A stretch of DNA of 64,000 bases from Rhodanobacter spathiphylli B39 (GCF_000264295.1 NZ_AJXT01000015.1:35466-99465); one strand, 5' to 3'; positions 27,619-37,661 are shown, numbered from the stretch's first letter. The notes: generated from the sequence alone by a model not told the origin. A program made the numbers and translations.

Positions 27619-29199
27619 TTACGCCACCGCCCTGAACAGCGGCGGGCGCGGCTGGCCCGACATCGGTACGTGCAGGCGCGGGTCGCTGGCGCTGGCCTGC
27701 AGCACCAGCGCATCGGCCACGCCGTCGAGCATGCGCACGTTGTGGCGCAGGCGGGCACGGACTCCGGCCTCGTCGAGCGGATCGTGCAGGGTCGCATTGA
27801 GTTCGCCGAACCACGCCAGCGCACACTGGTCGAGCATCTCGCGCCGGCTGTGGCCGCCGCCCGCGGCGTGCCAGTGGCGGAACAGCGACTGCATGCGGCT
27901 GTTCAGGGCCTGCGCCCGTTCCAGCTCGGCACGCATTTCGCCCAGGAACGCCAGGTCGGTGAGCCGTTGCTGGAACACCAGCTGGCACAGCACGCTCCAG
28001 TAGTACGCGTAATCCCAGATCACCTTGGCCGACAGCACTTCGGCGTTGCCGAACAGCGGGTACTGGTTGCGGAACAGGGTCAGCGTGCTGTCGTAGAACG
28101 AGAGGTACAGCTTTTCGTAGAAGTGGGCGTAGGGCGCGAGGTTGTGACCGGCGCGGTCGTGGCCGATCAGTCCGGTGATGTAGGTGTTGCTGATCGCGAT
28201 GAAGTCGCTGCCGGGCGAGTAGAACGGATCGAGGAAGCTGCCCGCCTCGCCGGTGAGTGCCCAGCGGTCGGCGCTGAACAGCCGTCGGCTGCTGAACGAG
28301 TAGTCGCGCAGGAAGCGGAAGTCGAGCAGGCTGTCGCGCTCGGCGGCGATCGCGCGGCCCATCGCCGGCTGCTTTTCCTGCAGCCATCGCAGCGCGTGCT
28401 CGAAATCGCGCATGCCGTCCAGCGGATGCATCGCCGCGTCGCAGACGATGCCCACCGAGTGCGCGCCCGAGCCCAGCGGGATCAGCCACGCCCAGTAGCC
28501 CGCGCCCATCAGGTGGTTGGTCGAACGCCAGCGCTCGGCTGGCGTGCAGCGCGCGCCCCATTCGGCATCGTCGCTCCAGCGATCGATGTGCAGTCGCGCA
28601 TCCATGCGGAACCACACCGCGTTGGCGTGGTGGCCGTTGTCCGCGGTCAGTTCCAGCCGGCGACGCAGCAGGCCGGCGCGGCCGGAGGCGTCGAGCAGCC
28701 AGCGTGCGGCGACTGTGTGTTCGCCCTTGTCGTCGGTGAAGCGCACCTCGTGCGCATCGCCGTGTTCGCCCAGGCTGAAACCCCTGACCGTGGCGCCGTC
28801 GCGAAAGTCGATGCCGCGTCGGCGCGCCTCTTCGCCCAGGAAATTCTCGAAGATGCCCCGGTCGAGCTGGTAGCTGGGAACCGGCAGCACCCGGCTCACG
28901 CCCAGTTCGGTGGTGTTCTGGATGTCGTCGCGCCCTTCGGAAAAGAAGTAGCGCAGGCCGAACTTGCGGATGTGCGCCGCATCGAGGTGTTCGCGCAGGC
29001 CCAGCGTGTGGTCGAAGTAATGCGCGCCGATCTCCACCGTGGATTCGCCGACCTTGTGCGCGGCCACCGGCAGCGGATGACGGTTGCGCTCCAGCACCAG
29101 GATGTCCATGTCCGGGAATTCGCCGCGCAGTTGCAGCGCCAGGCACAGGCCGGCCAGGCCGCCACCGAGGATGACCGCTTCGTGCTCCGTCCGACTCAT
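27619..29199 (-). CDS. Flavin-dependent halogenase-like oxidoreductase of the pigment cluster
   Basis: 526 residues from ATG 29199. FAD-binding GGGLAG (12-17), VGESTVEIG (50-58), a lysine at K79 in IRKFGLRYFF that aligns with the catalytic lysine of PrnA/RebH-type halogenases (also Lys79), and a WxWxIP box as WAWLIP (236-241). Xanthomonadins are brominated aryl polyenes, so aromatic-ring halogenation is a reasonable role. Against a simple call, the active-site block LDPFYSPGSD differs from tryptophan halogenases, and such proteins are often annotated only as NAD(P)/FAD-dependent oxidoreductases. Last gene of the minus-strand operon; 29 bp after the glycosyltransferase. Confidence 0.75.
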   Translation of the reverse strand: MSRTEHEAVILGGGLAGLCLALQLRGEFPDMDILVLERNRHPLPVAAHKVGESTVEIGAHYFDHTLGLREHLDAAHIRKFGLRYFFSEGRDDIQNTTELGVSRVLPVPSYQLDRGIFENFLGEEARRRGIDFRDGATVRGFSLGEHGDAHEVRFTDDKGEHTVAARWLLDASGRAGLLRRRLELTADNGHHANAVWFRMDARLHIDRWSDDAEWGARCTPAERWRSTNHLMGAGYWAWLIPLGSGAHSVGIVCDAAMHPLDGMRDFEHALRWLQEKQPAMGRAIAAERDSLLDFRFLRDYSFSSRRLFSADRWALTGEAGSFLDPFYSPGSDFIAISNTYITGLIGHDRAGHNLAPYAHFYEKLYLSFYDSTLTLFRNQYPLFGNAEVLSAKVIWDYAYYWSVLCQLVFQQRLTDLAFLGEMRAELERAQALNSRMQSLFRHWHAAGGGHSRREMLDQCALAWFGELNATLHDPLDEAGVRARLRHNVRMLDGVADALVLQASASDPRLHVPMSGQPRPPLFRAVA

Positions 29200-29228
29200 G
29201 CGATGCACTCCGTGGGTGGCGCGGAAAC

Positions 29229-29987
29229 TCAGTGCGTCGTGCCGACTTCGAAAAGGATCGGCGCGGCGCGCGAACGACGATAGCTGGCCACGATCCTGCC
29301 GTAATGGACCACGCGGCCGATCGTGTAGGTGGTGATGCGGGTGACGTCGCGCACCGGCTTCAGGTGGCTGGGCCGGAAACTGCCGTGATAGCGCGAGGCG
29401 ATCGGCACCGAGACCACGCCGAGCTGCTTCTCGCGGGAGGCGGCGATCAGGATCGCCGCCTCGAACACGAAGTTCTCCGCCGGCAGGTCGACCAGGTCCA
29501 GCGCGGCGCGGGGATACCAGCGCTGACCGCTCTGGGTGTCGGCGATCGGTTGCGCGCAGGCCCAGGAGATGCCCCAGTCGGCCACTGCGTTGGCGCGGCG
29601 GCGGCCCTTCGGCTGCTGCTCCTTGTCCAGCAGGCGTGCGCCGATCACGATGTGTTGCGGGTACTTCGCCGCCGCGGCCACGATGTGCGGGATGTCGGCG
29701 GCCAGGTGCTGGCCGTCGCCGTCCATGGTCAGCACGGCGTCGTAGCCGAGCTTCATCGCCTCGCGGAAGCCGTGGCGCAGCGCCTCGCCCTTGCCCTTGC
29801 GCTGCTCGTGGCGCAGCAGGGTCACCGGCAGCGTGGCGACGATCTCCGGCGTGCGGTCGTCGGAGCCGTCGTCGATCACGATCACCGGTGCACCGAGCGC
29901 CAGCACGGACTCGACCACCGACTGGATCGCCGCCTCCTCGTTGAGGCAGGGAATCAGCACGCACCAGCGCGGGTTGACGGTGTTCAA
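29229..29987 (-). CDS. Family 2 glycosyltransferase of the pigment cluster
   Basis: 252 residues from TTG 29987, which overlaps the preceding stop (TTGA). GT-A features: VLIPCLNEEAAI near the start, VIDDGSDDRTPEI (about 36-48) and LTMDGDGQH (about 87-95), the DxD-like metal site. It resembles dolichyl-phosphate-mannose-synthase-like GT2 enzymes in aryl-polyene clusters and may attach a sugar to the polyene or its lipid anchor. No membrane anchor is seen. Confidence 0.82.
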   Translation of the reverse strand: MNTVNPRWCVLIPCLNEEAAIQSVVESVLALGAPVIVIDDGSDDRTPEIVATLPVTLLRHEQRKGKGEALRHGFREAMKLGYDAVLTMDGDGQHLAADIPHIVAAAAKYPQHIVIGARLLDKEQQPKGRRRANAVADWGISWACAQPIADTQSGQRWYPRAALDLVDLPAENFVFEAAILIAASREKQLGVVSVPIASRYHGSFRPSHLKPVRDVTRITTYTIGRVVHYGRIVASYRRSRAAPILFEVGTTH

Positions 29988-30775
29988 GCGACGCTCTCCA
30001 TGTCGATCTGCAATCCCAGTTGCGCGGCCGCCGCGATGTGGCAGCTGCCATCGCCCTGCGCCAGCCGTGCCAGCAACGGCAACGCGGTGGCGGAGGGGTT
30101 GGCCTGGCGCCAGCTGGCCAGCGGTTCGTCGAGTGTGCTCGAAGCCGCCGTGGTTGTCAGCGTCAATCGCAGCCGGGCCAGGCTGCGCGGGCTGCGGGTC
30201 GGCATCAGCAGCAGGGCGCAGCCGAACGGCTGCGTGCAGGCGGTCACTTCGAGCAGCGGGCCGTTGCCGAGGTAATCGCTGCACACCAGCAGCACCGGGC
30301 GCTGTTCACTGCACACCTGGCTGGCCGCCTCGAGCAGGCCGGCGCCGAAGCTGGCGCGTTGCGCCGCGATCGCGGTGGAGGGCGCATGGCAGCCGGTGGC
30401 GATGGTCCAGTAGCCCACCGCGGCGTTATGCACCGAGTTGTGGAAGCGGATCGGCGACAGCTCGGTCGGCACCTGGGCCAGCGTGGCGCACATGTAGTCG
30501 GTGATCGCCTGGTCGCCGTGGGAGGAGGCGAACACGCAGGCGACGCCGGCCGCATCCTGGCCGCTCATCGCCACCGCCTGGCCGGCGACTTCCACCGCCA
30601 GCAGCACGCTTTCCGGGGCGCGACGGCGTTCATTGGCGGGCAGGGTGGCGGCCGCGGGTCGGCGCGGCGGCGGTTGCGGCGGGCGGCCGGCGAGCACTTC
30701 GCGCAGGGCGGCGAAGTCGGCCAGCTGCGACGACCACAGGCCGACGCCGTCGACCCAGACATCCAGCCCGCTCAC
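29984..30775 (-). CDS. Beta-ketoacyl synthase-like chain-length factor (ApeC-like)
   Basis: 263 residues from GTG 30775, overlapping the upstream KS stop (GTGA). It has the short ketoacyl-synthase-like fold of cluster chain-length factors: VACVFASSHGDQAITDYMC, then SPIRFHNSVHNAAVGYWTI and a C-terminal FGCALLLM. The active-site Cys-His-His triad of true synthases is not apparent. In E. coli the ApeC-type partner forms a heterodimer with the ketosynthase and sets polyene length. Confidence 0.8.
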   Translation of the reverse strand: MSGLDVWVDGVGLWSSQLADFAALREVLAGRPPQPPPRRPAAATLPANERRRAPESVLLAVEVAGQAVAMSGQDAAGVACVFASSHGDQAITDYMCATLAQVPTELSPIRFHNSVHNAAVGYWTIATGCHAPSTAIAAQRASFGAGLLEAASQVCSEQRPVLLVCSDYLGNGPLLEVTACTQPFGCALLLMPTRSPRSLARLRLTLTTTAASSTLDEPLASWRQANPSATALPLLARLAQGDGSCHIAAAAQLGLQIDMESVA

Positions 30776-31977
30776 GCGCCGAATCCTGCGCGGGCAAAGG
30801 CGAGGCAGGCGTTGTTGCCGCCGAAGCCGAACGAATTGCTGAGCGCCACGTCGACGGTCTGTCGTTCGTTGCGCCAGGCGAACTGCGCGCCGCAGCCGGG
30901 ATCGGGCGTGTCGCCGCCGAGGTTGCCGGGAATCAGGCCATGTTCGATCGCCTGCATCGCGACGGTGGCCTCGACGATGCCGGCGGCGCCCAGCGTGTGA
31001 CCGGTGTAGCCCTTGGTCGAGCTGGCCCGCGTGCGCGCCGGGAACGCGCGGCTCACCAGTGCCGCTTCCACCTCGTCGTTCTTCTGGCTGGCGGTGCCGT
31101 GCAGGTTGATGTAGTCGACCTGGCCCGCGGACAGGCCGGCGCGGGCCAGCGCATCGTCCAGCGCCAGTTCGGCGCCGAGGCCTTGCGGGTGCGGAGTGGA
31201 CATGTGGTGGGCGTCGCTGGCTTCGCCATAACCGAGCAGCTGGATGGCATCGGGCGCAGCGGCGGCACGTTCGAGCAGGGCGAAGCCGGCAGCCTCGCCG
31301 ATCGAGATGCCGTTGCGGGCGGCGTCGAACGGTCGGCACGGTTCGTGCGAGACCAGCTCCAGCGCGTTGAAGCCGAACAGCACGCTGTCGCAAAGGCTGT
31401 CCACGCCACCGACCACGGCCGCGTCGGCCAGGCCCAGGCGGATCAGCCGCTCGGCGCTGGCAAACACCTTGGCGCTGGACGAGCAGGCGGTGGAGACGGT
31501 GAGGCAGGGGCCCTCGAGCTGCAACGCCGCTGCCACGAAGGCGGTCAGCGAATGCGGCGCGTGCAGGGGCGGATAGAGCCGGTCGTCGCTGAAGCCGCCG
31601 TCGGCGTCGAGCTGGCGATAGGCCTCCTCGGTGGCGCCGATGCTGGCGGTGGAGGTGCCCAGCAGCAGGGCCACGCGCGCCGCCCCGTAACGGGCGCGGG
31701 CCGCCTCGACCTTCGGCATGAAACCGTCCTGGTTCAGGCCCAGCCAGGCCAGCCGGTTGTTGCGGCAATCCCACACCTGCAGGCTGGCCGGCAGGCGCAC
31801 CGCTTCCACGCCGTCCACGCGGCCGATCCAGCACGCCAGCGGCGCGCTGCTGATGTCGTTCGGACGCAGGCCACTGCGGGCACTTTCCAGTGCGGCGAGC
31901 TGGGCGGCCAGTCCGCTGCCCAGCGCCGACGTGGCGGTATGGGCAGTGACGGCGAGAGGGGTCATCTTGGTGGGCAT
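30772..31977 (-). CDS. Beta-ketoacyl-ACP synthase of the pigment cluster (ApeR/ApeO-like)
   Basis: 401 residues. Type II ketosynthase with C165 in VSTACSSSAK, H293 in NLHGTAS and H327 in KGYTGHTLGAAG, a full Cys-His-His triad. It condenses malonyl-ACP with the growing polyene. First gene of the minus-strand operon; ATG 31977 or 31965 may start it. E. coli-type clusters have two further ketosynthases; only this active one is visible here. Confidence 0.88.
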   Translation of the reverse strand: MPTKMTPLAVTAHTATSALGSGLAAQLAALESARSGLRPNDISSAPLACWIGRVDGVEAVRLPASLQVWDCRNNRLAWLGLNQDGFMPKVEAARARYGAARVALLLGTSTASIGATEEAYRQLDADGGFSDDRLYPPLHAPHSLTAFVAAALQLEGPCLTVSTACSSSAKVFASAERLIRLGLADAAVVGGVDSLCDSVLFGFNALELVSHEPCRPFDAARNGISIGEAAGFALLERAAAAPDAIQLLGYGEASDAHHMSTPHPQGLGAELALDDALARAGLSAGQVDYINLHGTASQKNDEVEAALVSRAFPARTRASSTKGYTGHTLGAAGIVEATVAMQAIEHGLIPGNLGGDTPDPGCGAQFAWRNERQTVDVALSNSFGFGGNNACLAFARAGFGA

Positions 31978-32115
31978 CTTGGAAAGCCTAACGGTGACCC
32001 GGCGGAATGCCTAGCCTGTGGATGCGCGAGCGCAGAGAGTGACCGCGACGGCATGAAGATGTCGCGAACAGGCGTGCGAAACTAGGCCGCATCGTTCCCG
32101 CCGCCCCGGTCTCCC

Positions 32116-32820
32116 GTGCAAGCCCATCCGCCGACCTCCCGAAGTCCCTGGCGCTACCTGCGCGATCGCGACGTGCAGCACGCGGCGCTGGTCACCTTGC
32201 TGACCCTGCTGCTGAGCGCGGGGCTGGTCTGGCTGGGCTATCTGGTCCACGTGTGCCGGGTCGCCGCACGCAGCCCGCTGCAGCCGCCGCGGCGGATGAT
32301 CGTGCTGGTGTTCGGTCGCCAGCTGGTGCGCGACGCGCCGGGCCCGGACTACCGGCAACGCCTGCGCCGCGCGCTGGCGCTGGTCGAGCAGCGGCATACC
32401 GACCATCTGCTGCTGCTGGGCGGCTATAGCGGCGGCGCCCAGAGCGAGGCCGCGGCCGGCCAGGCCTGGCTGCAGCAGCATGGCCTGGCCGGCGCCGTGC
32501 GCATGGAACTGGAACAGGATTCGGTGGACTCGCTGGAGAACCTGCGCCACGCGCGCCAGCTGTTGCGGATCGACTCGGCCACCGGCGAGCTGCCGCCGGT
32601 GGCCCTGCTGACCAGTCGCTACCACCTTGCGCGCTGCGGCATGCTGGCCAGGCGGCTGGGCTTCGACGGACAGCCGGTCGCCGCCGAGTCCACGCTTTCG
32701 CTGCGGCCACGCACGCTGGGCCGCCTGCTGATCGAGGCCAGCTACCTGATGTGGATCGACGTCGGTGCGCGCTGGGCCGCGCTGACCGGCAACCGGCGGA
32801 TGGCCGAGCGGCTGAGCTGA
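32116..32820 (+). CDS. YdcF/ElyC-family (DUF218) envelope protein
   Basis: 234 residues from GTG 32116. One membrane helix (about 20-45) is followed by a periplasmic DUF218 domain: MIVLVFGRQL, LLLLGGYSGGAQSEA, SVDSLENLRHARQLL and LLTSRYHLARCGMLA, the conserved blocks. E. coli ElyC in this family affects peptidoglycan and undecaprenyl-phosphate metabolism. Divergent from the ketosynthase operon. Confidence 0.8.
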   Translation: MQAHPPTSRSPWRYLRDRDVQHAALVTLLTLLLSAGLVWLGYLVHVCRVAARSPLQPPRRMIVLVFGRQLVRDAPGPDYRQRLRRALALVEQRHTDHLLLLGGYSGGAQSEAAAGQAWLQQHGLAGAVRMELEQDSVDSLENLRHARQLLRIDSATGELPPVALLTSRYHLARCGMLARRLGFDGQPVAAESTLSLRPRTLGRLLIEASYLMWIDVGARWAALTGNRRMAERLS

Positions 32821-32903
32821 CATGCGCGCGCCGCGCGCGCCCTGATCCAGCGCAGGCGTCCGCGGCGCCGCGTCGCAGCGCCCGCGCGGATCGCACTTGC
32901 TAA

Positions 32904-33851
<948 letters not shown>

Positions 33852-33854
33852 GTG

Positions 33855-33920
33855 AGGAGGAGTGGGAGGTGAGAATGGCCACGTTTGGCTCTCTCGTTTC
33901 TCACTTCTCTCCACTCACTC
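33855..33920. repeat. Inverted repeat between converging hemF and the VNG-repeat gene
   Basis: A purine-rich arm of GAGTGGGAGGTGAGAA type (about 33858-33875) faces a TTCTCACTTCTCTCCACTC-type arm (about 33899-33917), an imperfect hairpin at a convergent junction. Its design resembles the GGGAAT/ATTCCC elements in the atp operon. Confidence 0.6.
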
Positions 33921-33926
33921 CTGCCT

Positions 33927-34586
33927 CTACGGCGTGGCGCCGCTGAACTTCACGACGGTGGCGCCTTTCACCGGGCCGATCTGGGCGCTGTCGCTGACCT
34001 TCAGCACCACTTCGCGCTTGAACTCCAGCGTGCCCTGCACCACCGCGCGCGGGCCGATCACCACCACCGGCGTGTGGCTGTTGCCGCTGAACCAGCTGTG
34101 GCTCTTGTCGACCAGGATGCCGCCCTCGACGCGCGAGTTCGCGCCCACGGTGATGTCGCCCGAAACGGTGCCGATGCCGCCGCCGACGTGGGCAGCGTCC
34201 AGCACGATCGCGCCGTTGACGTTCTCCACCCGGCCGCCGACATCGGCGCCCTGATCCAGATGGATCGCGCCGTTGACCGCGTCCACCTTGCCGCTGACCC
34301 GGCTGCCGCTGGCCAGGCTGATCGAGCCATTGACGGTGCCCAACTCGGTGGCCTGCGCCTTCGCGCCCAGTTCGACCGCGCCGTTGACCGTGCTGGCTTC
34401 CTTCACCACGGCGTTGTCGCCGACGTGGACCGCGCCGTTGACCGTGCTGACGTCACCCGCCTGCTGGCCGGCTTCCACGCGCACCGCGCCGTTGACCTTG
34501 TCGATGTCGCCGTCGTGCGCGGCCGCCAGCAGCGGCAGGCCCAGCGCCAGCGTGCCGAACATCAGAAGGGTGGGGAATCGACGCAT
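33927..34586 (-). CDS. Secreted VNGA-repeat (bactofilin-like beta-helix) protein
   Basis: 219 residues with a signal peptide (MRRFPTLLMFGTLALGLPLL, cleaved after AAA). From about 30 to 155 it is a regular repeat of ~18-20 residues with a VNGAV/VNGSI/VSGDI core, about seven copies, predicting a right-handed beta-helix. After it, VVVIGPRAVVQGTLEF resembles the end of polymer-forming (bactofilin-like) domains. Periplasmic or surface localisation is inferred from the signal peptide. Function unknown. Confidence 0.75.
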   Translation of the reverse strand: MRRFPTLLMFGTLALGLPLLAAAHDGDIDKVNGAVRVEAGQQAGDVSTVNGAVHVGDNAVVKEASTVNGAVELGAKAQATELGTVNGSISLASGSRVSGKVDAVNGAIHLDQGADVGGRVENVNGAIVLDAAHVGGGIGTVSGDITVGANSRVEGGILVDKSHSWFSGNSHTPVVVIGPRAVVQGTLEFKREVVLKVSDSAQIGPVKGATVVKFSGATP

Positions 34587-34732
34587 GACAATCTCCTTGA
34601 GTGGGTGGGTATCGACATTGGGATGCCCCGCGCGGTCGGCAGGTTTAGCATGACCTGTGGCAGGGGCCGCGTTTGACGACGGCGGGGTCGGCCTGCACCA
34701 TTCCCGCTCTATTCCCTTCTGTTGAGCATCCC

Positions 34733-35476
34733 ATGCACAAGCTCGTCCTGATCCGCCACGGCCAATCGCAGTGGAACCTCGACAACCGCTTCAGCGGTTG
34801 GGCCGACGTCGATCTCACCGGGCAGGGCATGGCCGAGGCGCGCGAGGCGGGCCGGCTGCTGACCGAAGGCGGCTACAGCTTCGACGTGGCGCACACCTCG
34901 GTGCTCAAGCGCGCGGTGCGCACGCTGTGGGGCGTACAGGACGAGATGGGCCTGATGTGGCTGCCGGTGGTCACCGACTGGCGCCTCAACGAGCGCCACT
35001 ACGGTGGCCTCACCGGCCTCAACAAGGCCGAGACCGCGCAGAAGTACGGCGAGGAACAGGTGAAGATCTGGCGCCGCAGCTACGACATCCCGCCGCCGCC
35101 GCTGGATCGCGCCGCCAACGAGTCGGTGCACGATCCGCGCTACGCGAAGCTCGACCCGAAGGACATCCCCGACACCGAGTGCCTGAAGGACACCGTGGAG
35201 CGGGTGCTGCCGTACTGGCACCAGGTGCTGGCGCCGGCGATCCGCGCCGGCCAGCGCGTGCTGGTGGCCGCGCACGGCAATTCGCTGCGGGCGCTGGTGA
35301 AGTACCTGGACGGCATCTCCGACGAGGCGATCGTCGAGTTGAACATCCCCAACGGCGTGCCGCTGGTCTATGAATTCGACGACGAGCTGAAGCCGCTGCG
35401 CCATTACTACCTCGGCGATGCCGAGGCGATCGCCGCAAAGATGGCCGCGGTGGCCAACCAGGGCAAGGCGAAATAG
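34733..35476 (+). CDS. gpmA: 2,3-bisphosphoglycerate-dependent phosphoglycerate mutase
   Basis: 247 residues from ATG 34733. Interconverts 3- and 2-phosphoglycerate. Phosphohistidine motif RHGQSQWN (8-15), [11 protein letters not shown], the catalytic [12 protein letters not shown] block (about 85-96) and [12 protein letters not shown] (about 181-192) with the second histidine. The cupin gene follows after 2 bp, an unusual operon partner. Confidence 0.96.
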   Translation: MHKLVLIRHGQSQWNLDNRFSGWADVDLTGQGMAEAREAGRLLTEGGYSFDVAHTSVLKRAVRTLWGVQDEMGLMWLPVVTDWRLNERHYGGLTGLNKAETAQKYGEEQVKIWRRSYDIPPPPLDRAANESVHDPRYAKLDPKDIPDTECLKDTVERVLPYWHQVLAPAIRAGQRVLVAAHGNSLRALVKYLDGISDEAIVELNIPNGVPLVYEFDDELKPLRHYYLGDAEAIAAKMAAVANQGKAK

Positions 35477-35478
35477 CC

Positions 35479-35850
35479 ATGCCGTCCGCCATTTCGCCGA
35501 AGGCTGCCGCGGCCGCACTGGTCGACTACTGGTCGCCGCGCGTCATCGGCGAACTGGACGACAGCTATCTGAAGGTGGCCAAGGTGCTCGGCACCTTCGG
35601 CTGGCACAGCCATGACGACGAGGACGAGCTGTTCCTGGTCCTCGACGGTCACCTGCGCATCGAGCTGGAAACCGGCGCGGTGGAACTGGACCCGGGCGAG
35701 CTGTTCGTGGTGCCCAGGGGCACGCGCCACAATCCGGTGGCCGCGGCCGAATGCCTGATCCTGCTGATCGAACGCAAGTCGACCCTGCATACCGGCAACC
35801 AGGTCACCGGGCGTACGCGCTCGATCGCCCAGCAACTGGGCGGTGCCTGA
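35479..35850 (+). CDS. Small cupin-domain protein
   Basis: 123 residues. Cupin motif 1 is GTFGWHSHDDEDELFLVLDG (about 39-58, metal ligands H43, H45 and E49 or nearby) and motif 2 is PGELFVVPRGTRHNP (about 74-88). Typical of mannose-6-phosphate-isomerase-like small cupins, for which no reaction can be assigned by sequence. It starts 2 bp after gpmA's stop, so it is almost surely co-transcribed. Confidence 0.85.
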   Translation: MPSAISPKAAAAALVDYWSPRVIGELDDSYLKVAKVLGTFGWHSHDDEDELFLVLDGHLRIELETGAVELDPGELFVVPRGTRHNPVAAAECLILLIERKSTLHTGNQVTGRTRSIAQQLGGA

Positions 35851-35940
35851 TCCGCGCCACGGCCTGTCCGATGGATGACATTCGTCAGTCGTCAGGCGGG
35901 CTGCGGCTGAATTAAGCTGCCGCCACTACCAGCCAACGGA

Positions 35941-36489
35941 ATGCCGATGCCTGTCCATCTGACCAGTTACCTGATCATGCTGCCGCTGCTGGCCTGGATG
36001 GTCTACAAGCGCGTGAGCCGACAGTTCGGCCGCCAGCCGATCCGGCGCAAGCGGATGATCGCCCGCATCGTGATCTTCGTGATCCTCGGCGGCCTGATGG
36101 CGCTCAGCGGACTGCAGCGCCTGGCGCTGGCCGAAGGCCTGTTGGGCGGCATCCTGATCGGCGGCGCGGTGGGCCTGGTCGGCCTGCGCCTGACCCGCTT
36201 CGAGATCGACCCGGCCAAGGGCGACTGCTACGTGCCCAATCCCTGGATCGGCGCCCTGCTCACCGCCCTGCTGCTCGGCCGGCTGGCCTGGCGCCTGTTC
36301 GAGATGTGGCAGTTGCAGGCGGCGGCGGGCGACGCGGCGGCGATGCAGCCGATGGGCCAGGCGCTGACCCCGATGACGCTGTTGCTGATCGGCCTGCTGG
36401 TGGGCTACTACATCGTGTACTTCACCGGCCTGCTGATCCATCACCGGCGTTTCCAGAACAGCCATCCGGGCATCGCGACCCCGCTGTAG
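35941..36489 (+). CDS. DUF1453/CcdC-like inner-membrane protein
   Basis: 182 residues. Five hydrophobic segments (about 7-21, 42-56, 66-82, 100-118 and 143-165). The N-terminal SYLIMLPLLAWMVYKRVSR QF matches DUF1453-type proteins common in xanthomonads. No function known. A short element TGAC-ATTC-GTCA (35876-35887) lies 53 bp upstream and might be a regulator site. It converges on zapE with 15 bp between stops. Confidence 0.65.
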   Translation: MPMPVHLTSYLIMLPLLAWMVYKRVSRQFGRQPIRRKRMIARIVIFVILGGLMALSGLQRLALAEGLLGGILIGGAVGLVGLRLTRFEIDPAKGDCYVPNPWIGALLTALLLGRLAWRLFEMWQLQAAAGDAAAMQPMGQALTPMTLLLIGLLVGYYIVYFTGLLIHHRRFQNSHPGIATPL

Positions 36490-36504
36490 CCCGGGCCTGC
36501 CGGT

Positions 36505-37626
36505 TCATTCCGGCCGGTGCGGCAGGGCCAGGTATTCCTCGCTCTGCATCTCGATCAGGCGCGACTCGGTGCGGCCGAATTCCGCGCGCAGCCGCTCGCC
36601 GTCGTACAGCTCGGTGATCGGTGCGGCGGCGGACAGCACCAGCTTCACGTGGCGGTCGTAGAACTCGTCCACCAATTGCACGAAGCGCTTCGCCGCGTCC
36701 TCGCTGTACACGGTGAATTGCGGCACGTTGGAGATGATGATCGCGGGGCCGGCCTTGGCCAGTGCGATGTAGTCGGCCACTGCCCGCGGGCCTTCGCACA
36801 GCGCGCCGAACTCGAACCACAGCACTCCGTCGGCGCGCTTGCGGAACGGGATGTCGCGACCGTTGACGTGCAGCTGGCCATCCTGCTCCACCTCTTCACC
36901 GGCCTGGCTGGCGAAGATCTTTTCCAGCCTGCGGTGCGCCTCGGCGCCCGGCGGGGTCAGGTAGACCGAGGCCTGGGTCAGTGCGCGCAGGCGCCAGTCG
37001 CGCGAGGAGGCCATCTCCACCACGTGGCATTGCCGTTCGAGCAGCGCGATCGCGGGCAGGAAACGGGAGCGCTGCAGGCCGTCCCGGTAGAGGTTCTTCG
37101 GTGCGGTATTGGAGGTGGTGACCAGGGTGACACCCCGCTCGAACAGGGCATCGAGCAGGTTGGCCAGGATCATCGCGTCGCCGATGTCGTTGACCAGGAA
37201 TTCGTCCAGGCACAGCACCCGGCAGCGCGCGGCGATGCCGGCGGCGACCTCGACCAGCGGGCTCTGCCGCTCGCCGAGCTGGCGCAGGCCGTCGTGCACT
37301 TCGCCCATGAAGCGATGGAAGTGCCGCCGCAGCACCACGCCATGCGGCAGGCTGGCGGCGAACAGGTCCATCAGGAAGGTCTTGCCGCGGCCCACCGTGC
37401 CCCACAGGTACAGGCCCGGCACCGGCGCGGCGGCTTCGTCGTTGCCAAGCAGGGATTTCAGCCGGCTGAACAGGCCGCTTTCGCTGGCGGGTGGCACGCA
37501 CAGCGCCGCGTGCATGCGGTCGAATTCGGACAGCAGCGCCAGCTGGGCCGGGTCGGACTCCCAGCGGTGCGCGGCGACGCCTTCGTGATAGCGCGCGCTG
37601 GGCGCGAGCGAGGGGTTTTCACTCAT
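36505..37626 (-). CDS. zapE: Cell division AFG1-like ATPase ZapE
   Basis: 373 residues from ATG 37626 (MSENPSLAPSARYHEG). Walker A GTVGRGKT (76-83), Walker B LCLDEF (138-143), FHRFMGEVHDGL (103-114) and the C-terminal GRTESRLIEMQSEEYL. ZapE binds FtsZ and destabilises Z-ring filaments. The frame stays open far upstream, but those codons belong to the next gene's antisense strand. Confidence 0.92.
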   Translation of the reverse strand: MSENPSLAPSARYHEGVAAHRWESDPAQLALLSEFDRMHAALCVPPASESGLFSRLKSLLGNDEAAAPVPGLYLWGTVGRGKTFLMDLFAASLPHGVVLRRHFHRFMGEVHDGLRQLGERQSPLVEVAAGIAARCRVLCLDEFLVNDIGDAMILANLLDALFERGVTLVTTSNTAPKNLYRDGLQRSRFLPAIALLERQCHVVEMASSRDWRLRALTQASVYLTPPGAEAHRRLEKIFASQAGEEVEQDGQLHVNGRDIPFRKRADGVLWFEFGALCEGPRAVADYIALAKAGPAIIISNVPQFTVYSEDAAKRFVQLVDEFYDRHVKLVLSAAAPITELYDGERLRAEFGRTESRLIEMQSEEYLALPHRPE

Positions 37627-37661
37627 GGAGCGGACAGGTCGTGAAGTGGGGGGAGCAGGTT

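Noticed and set aside
29200..30051. N-terminal extension of the halogenase-like frame (810 codons in total)
   Set aside because: The extension overlaps the GT2 gene in another frame; the FAD domain starts at ATG 29199.
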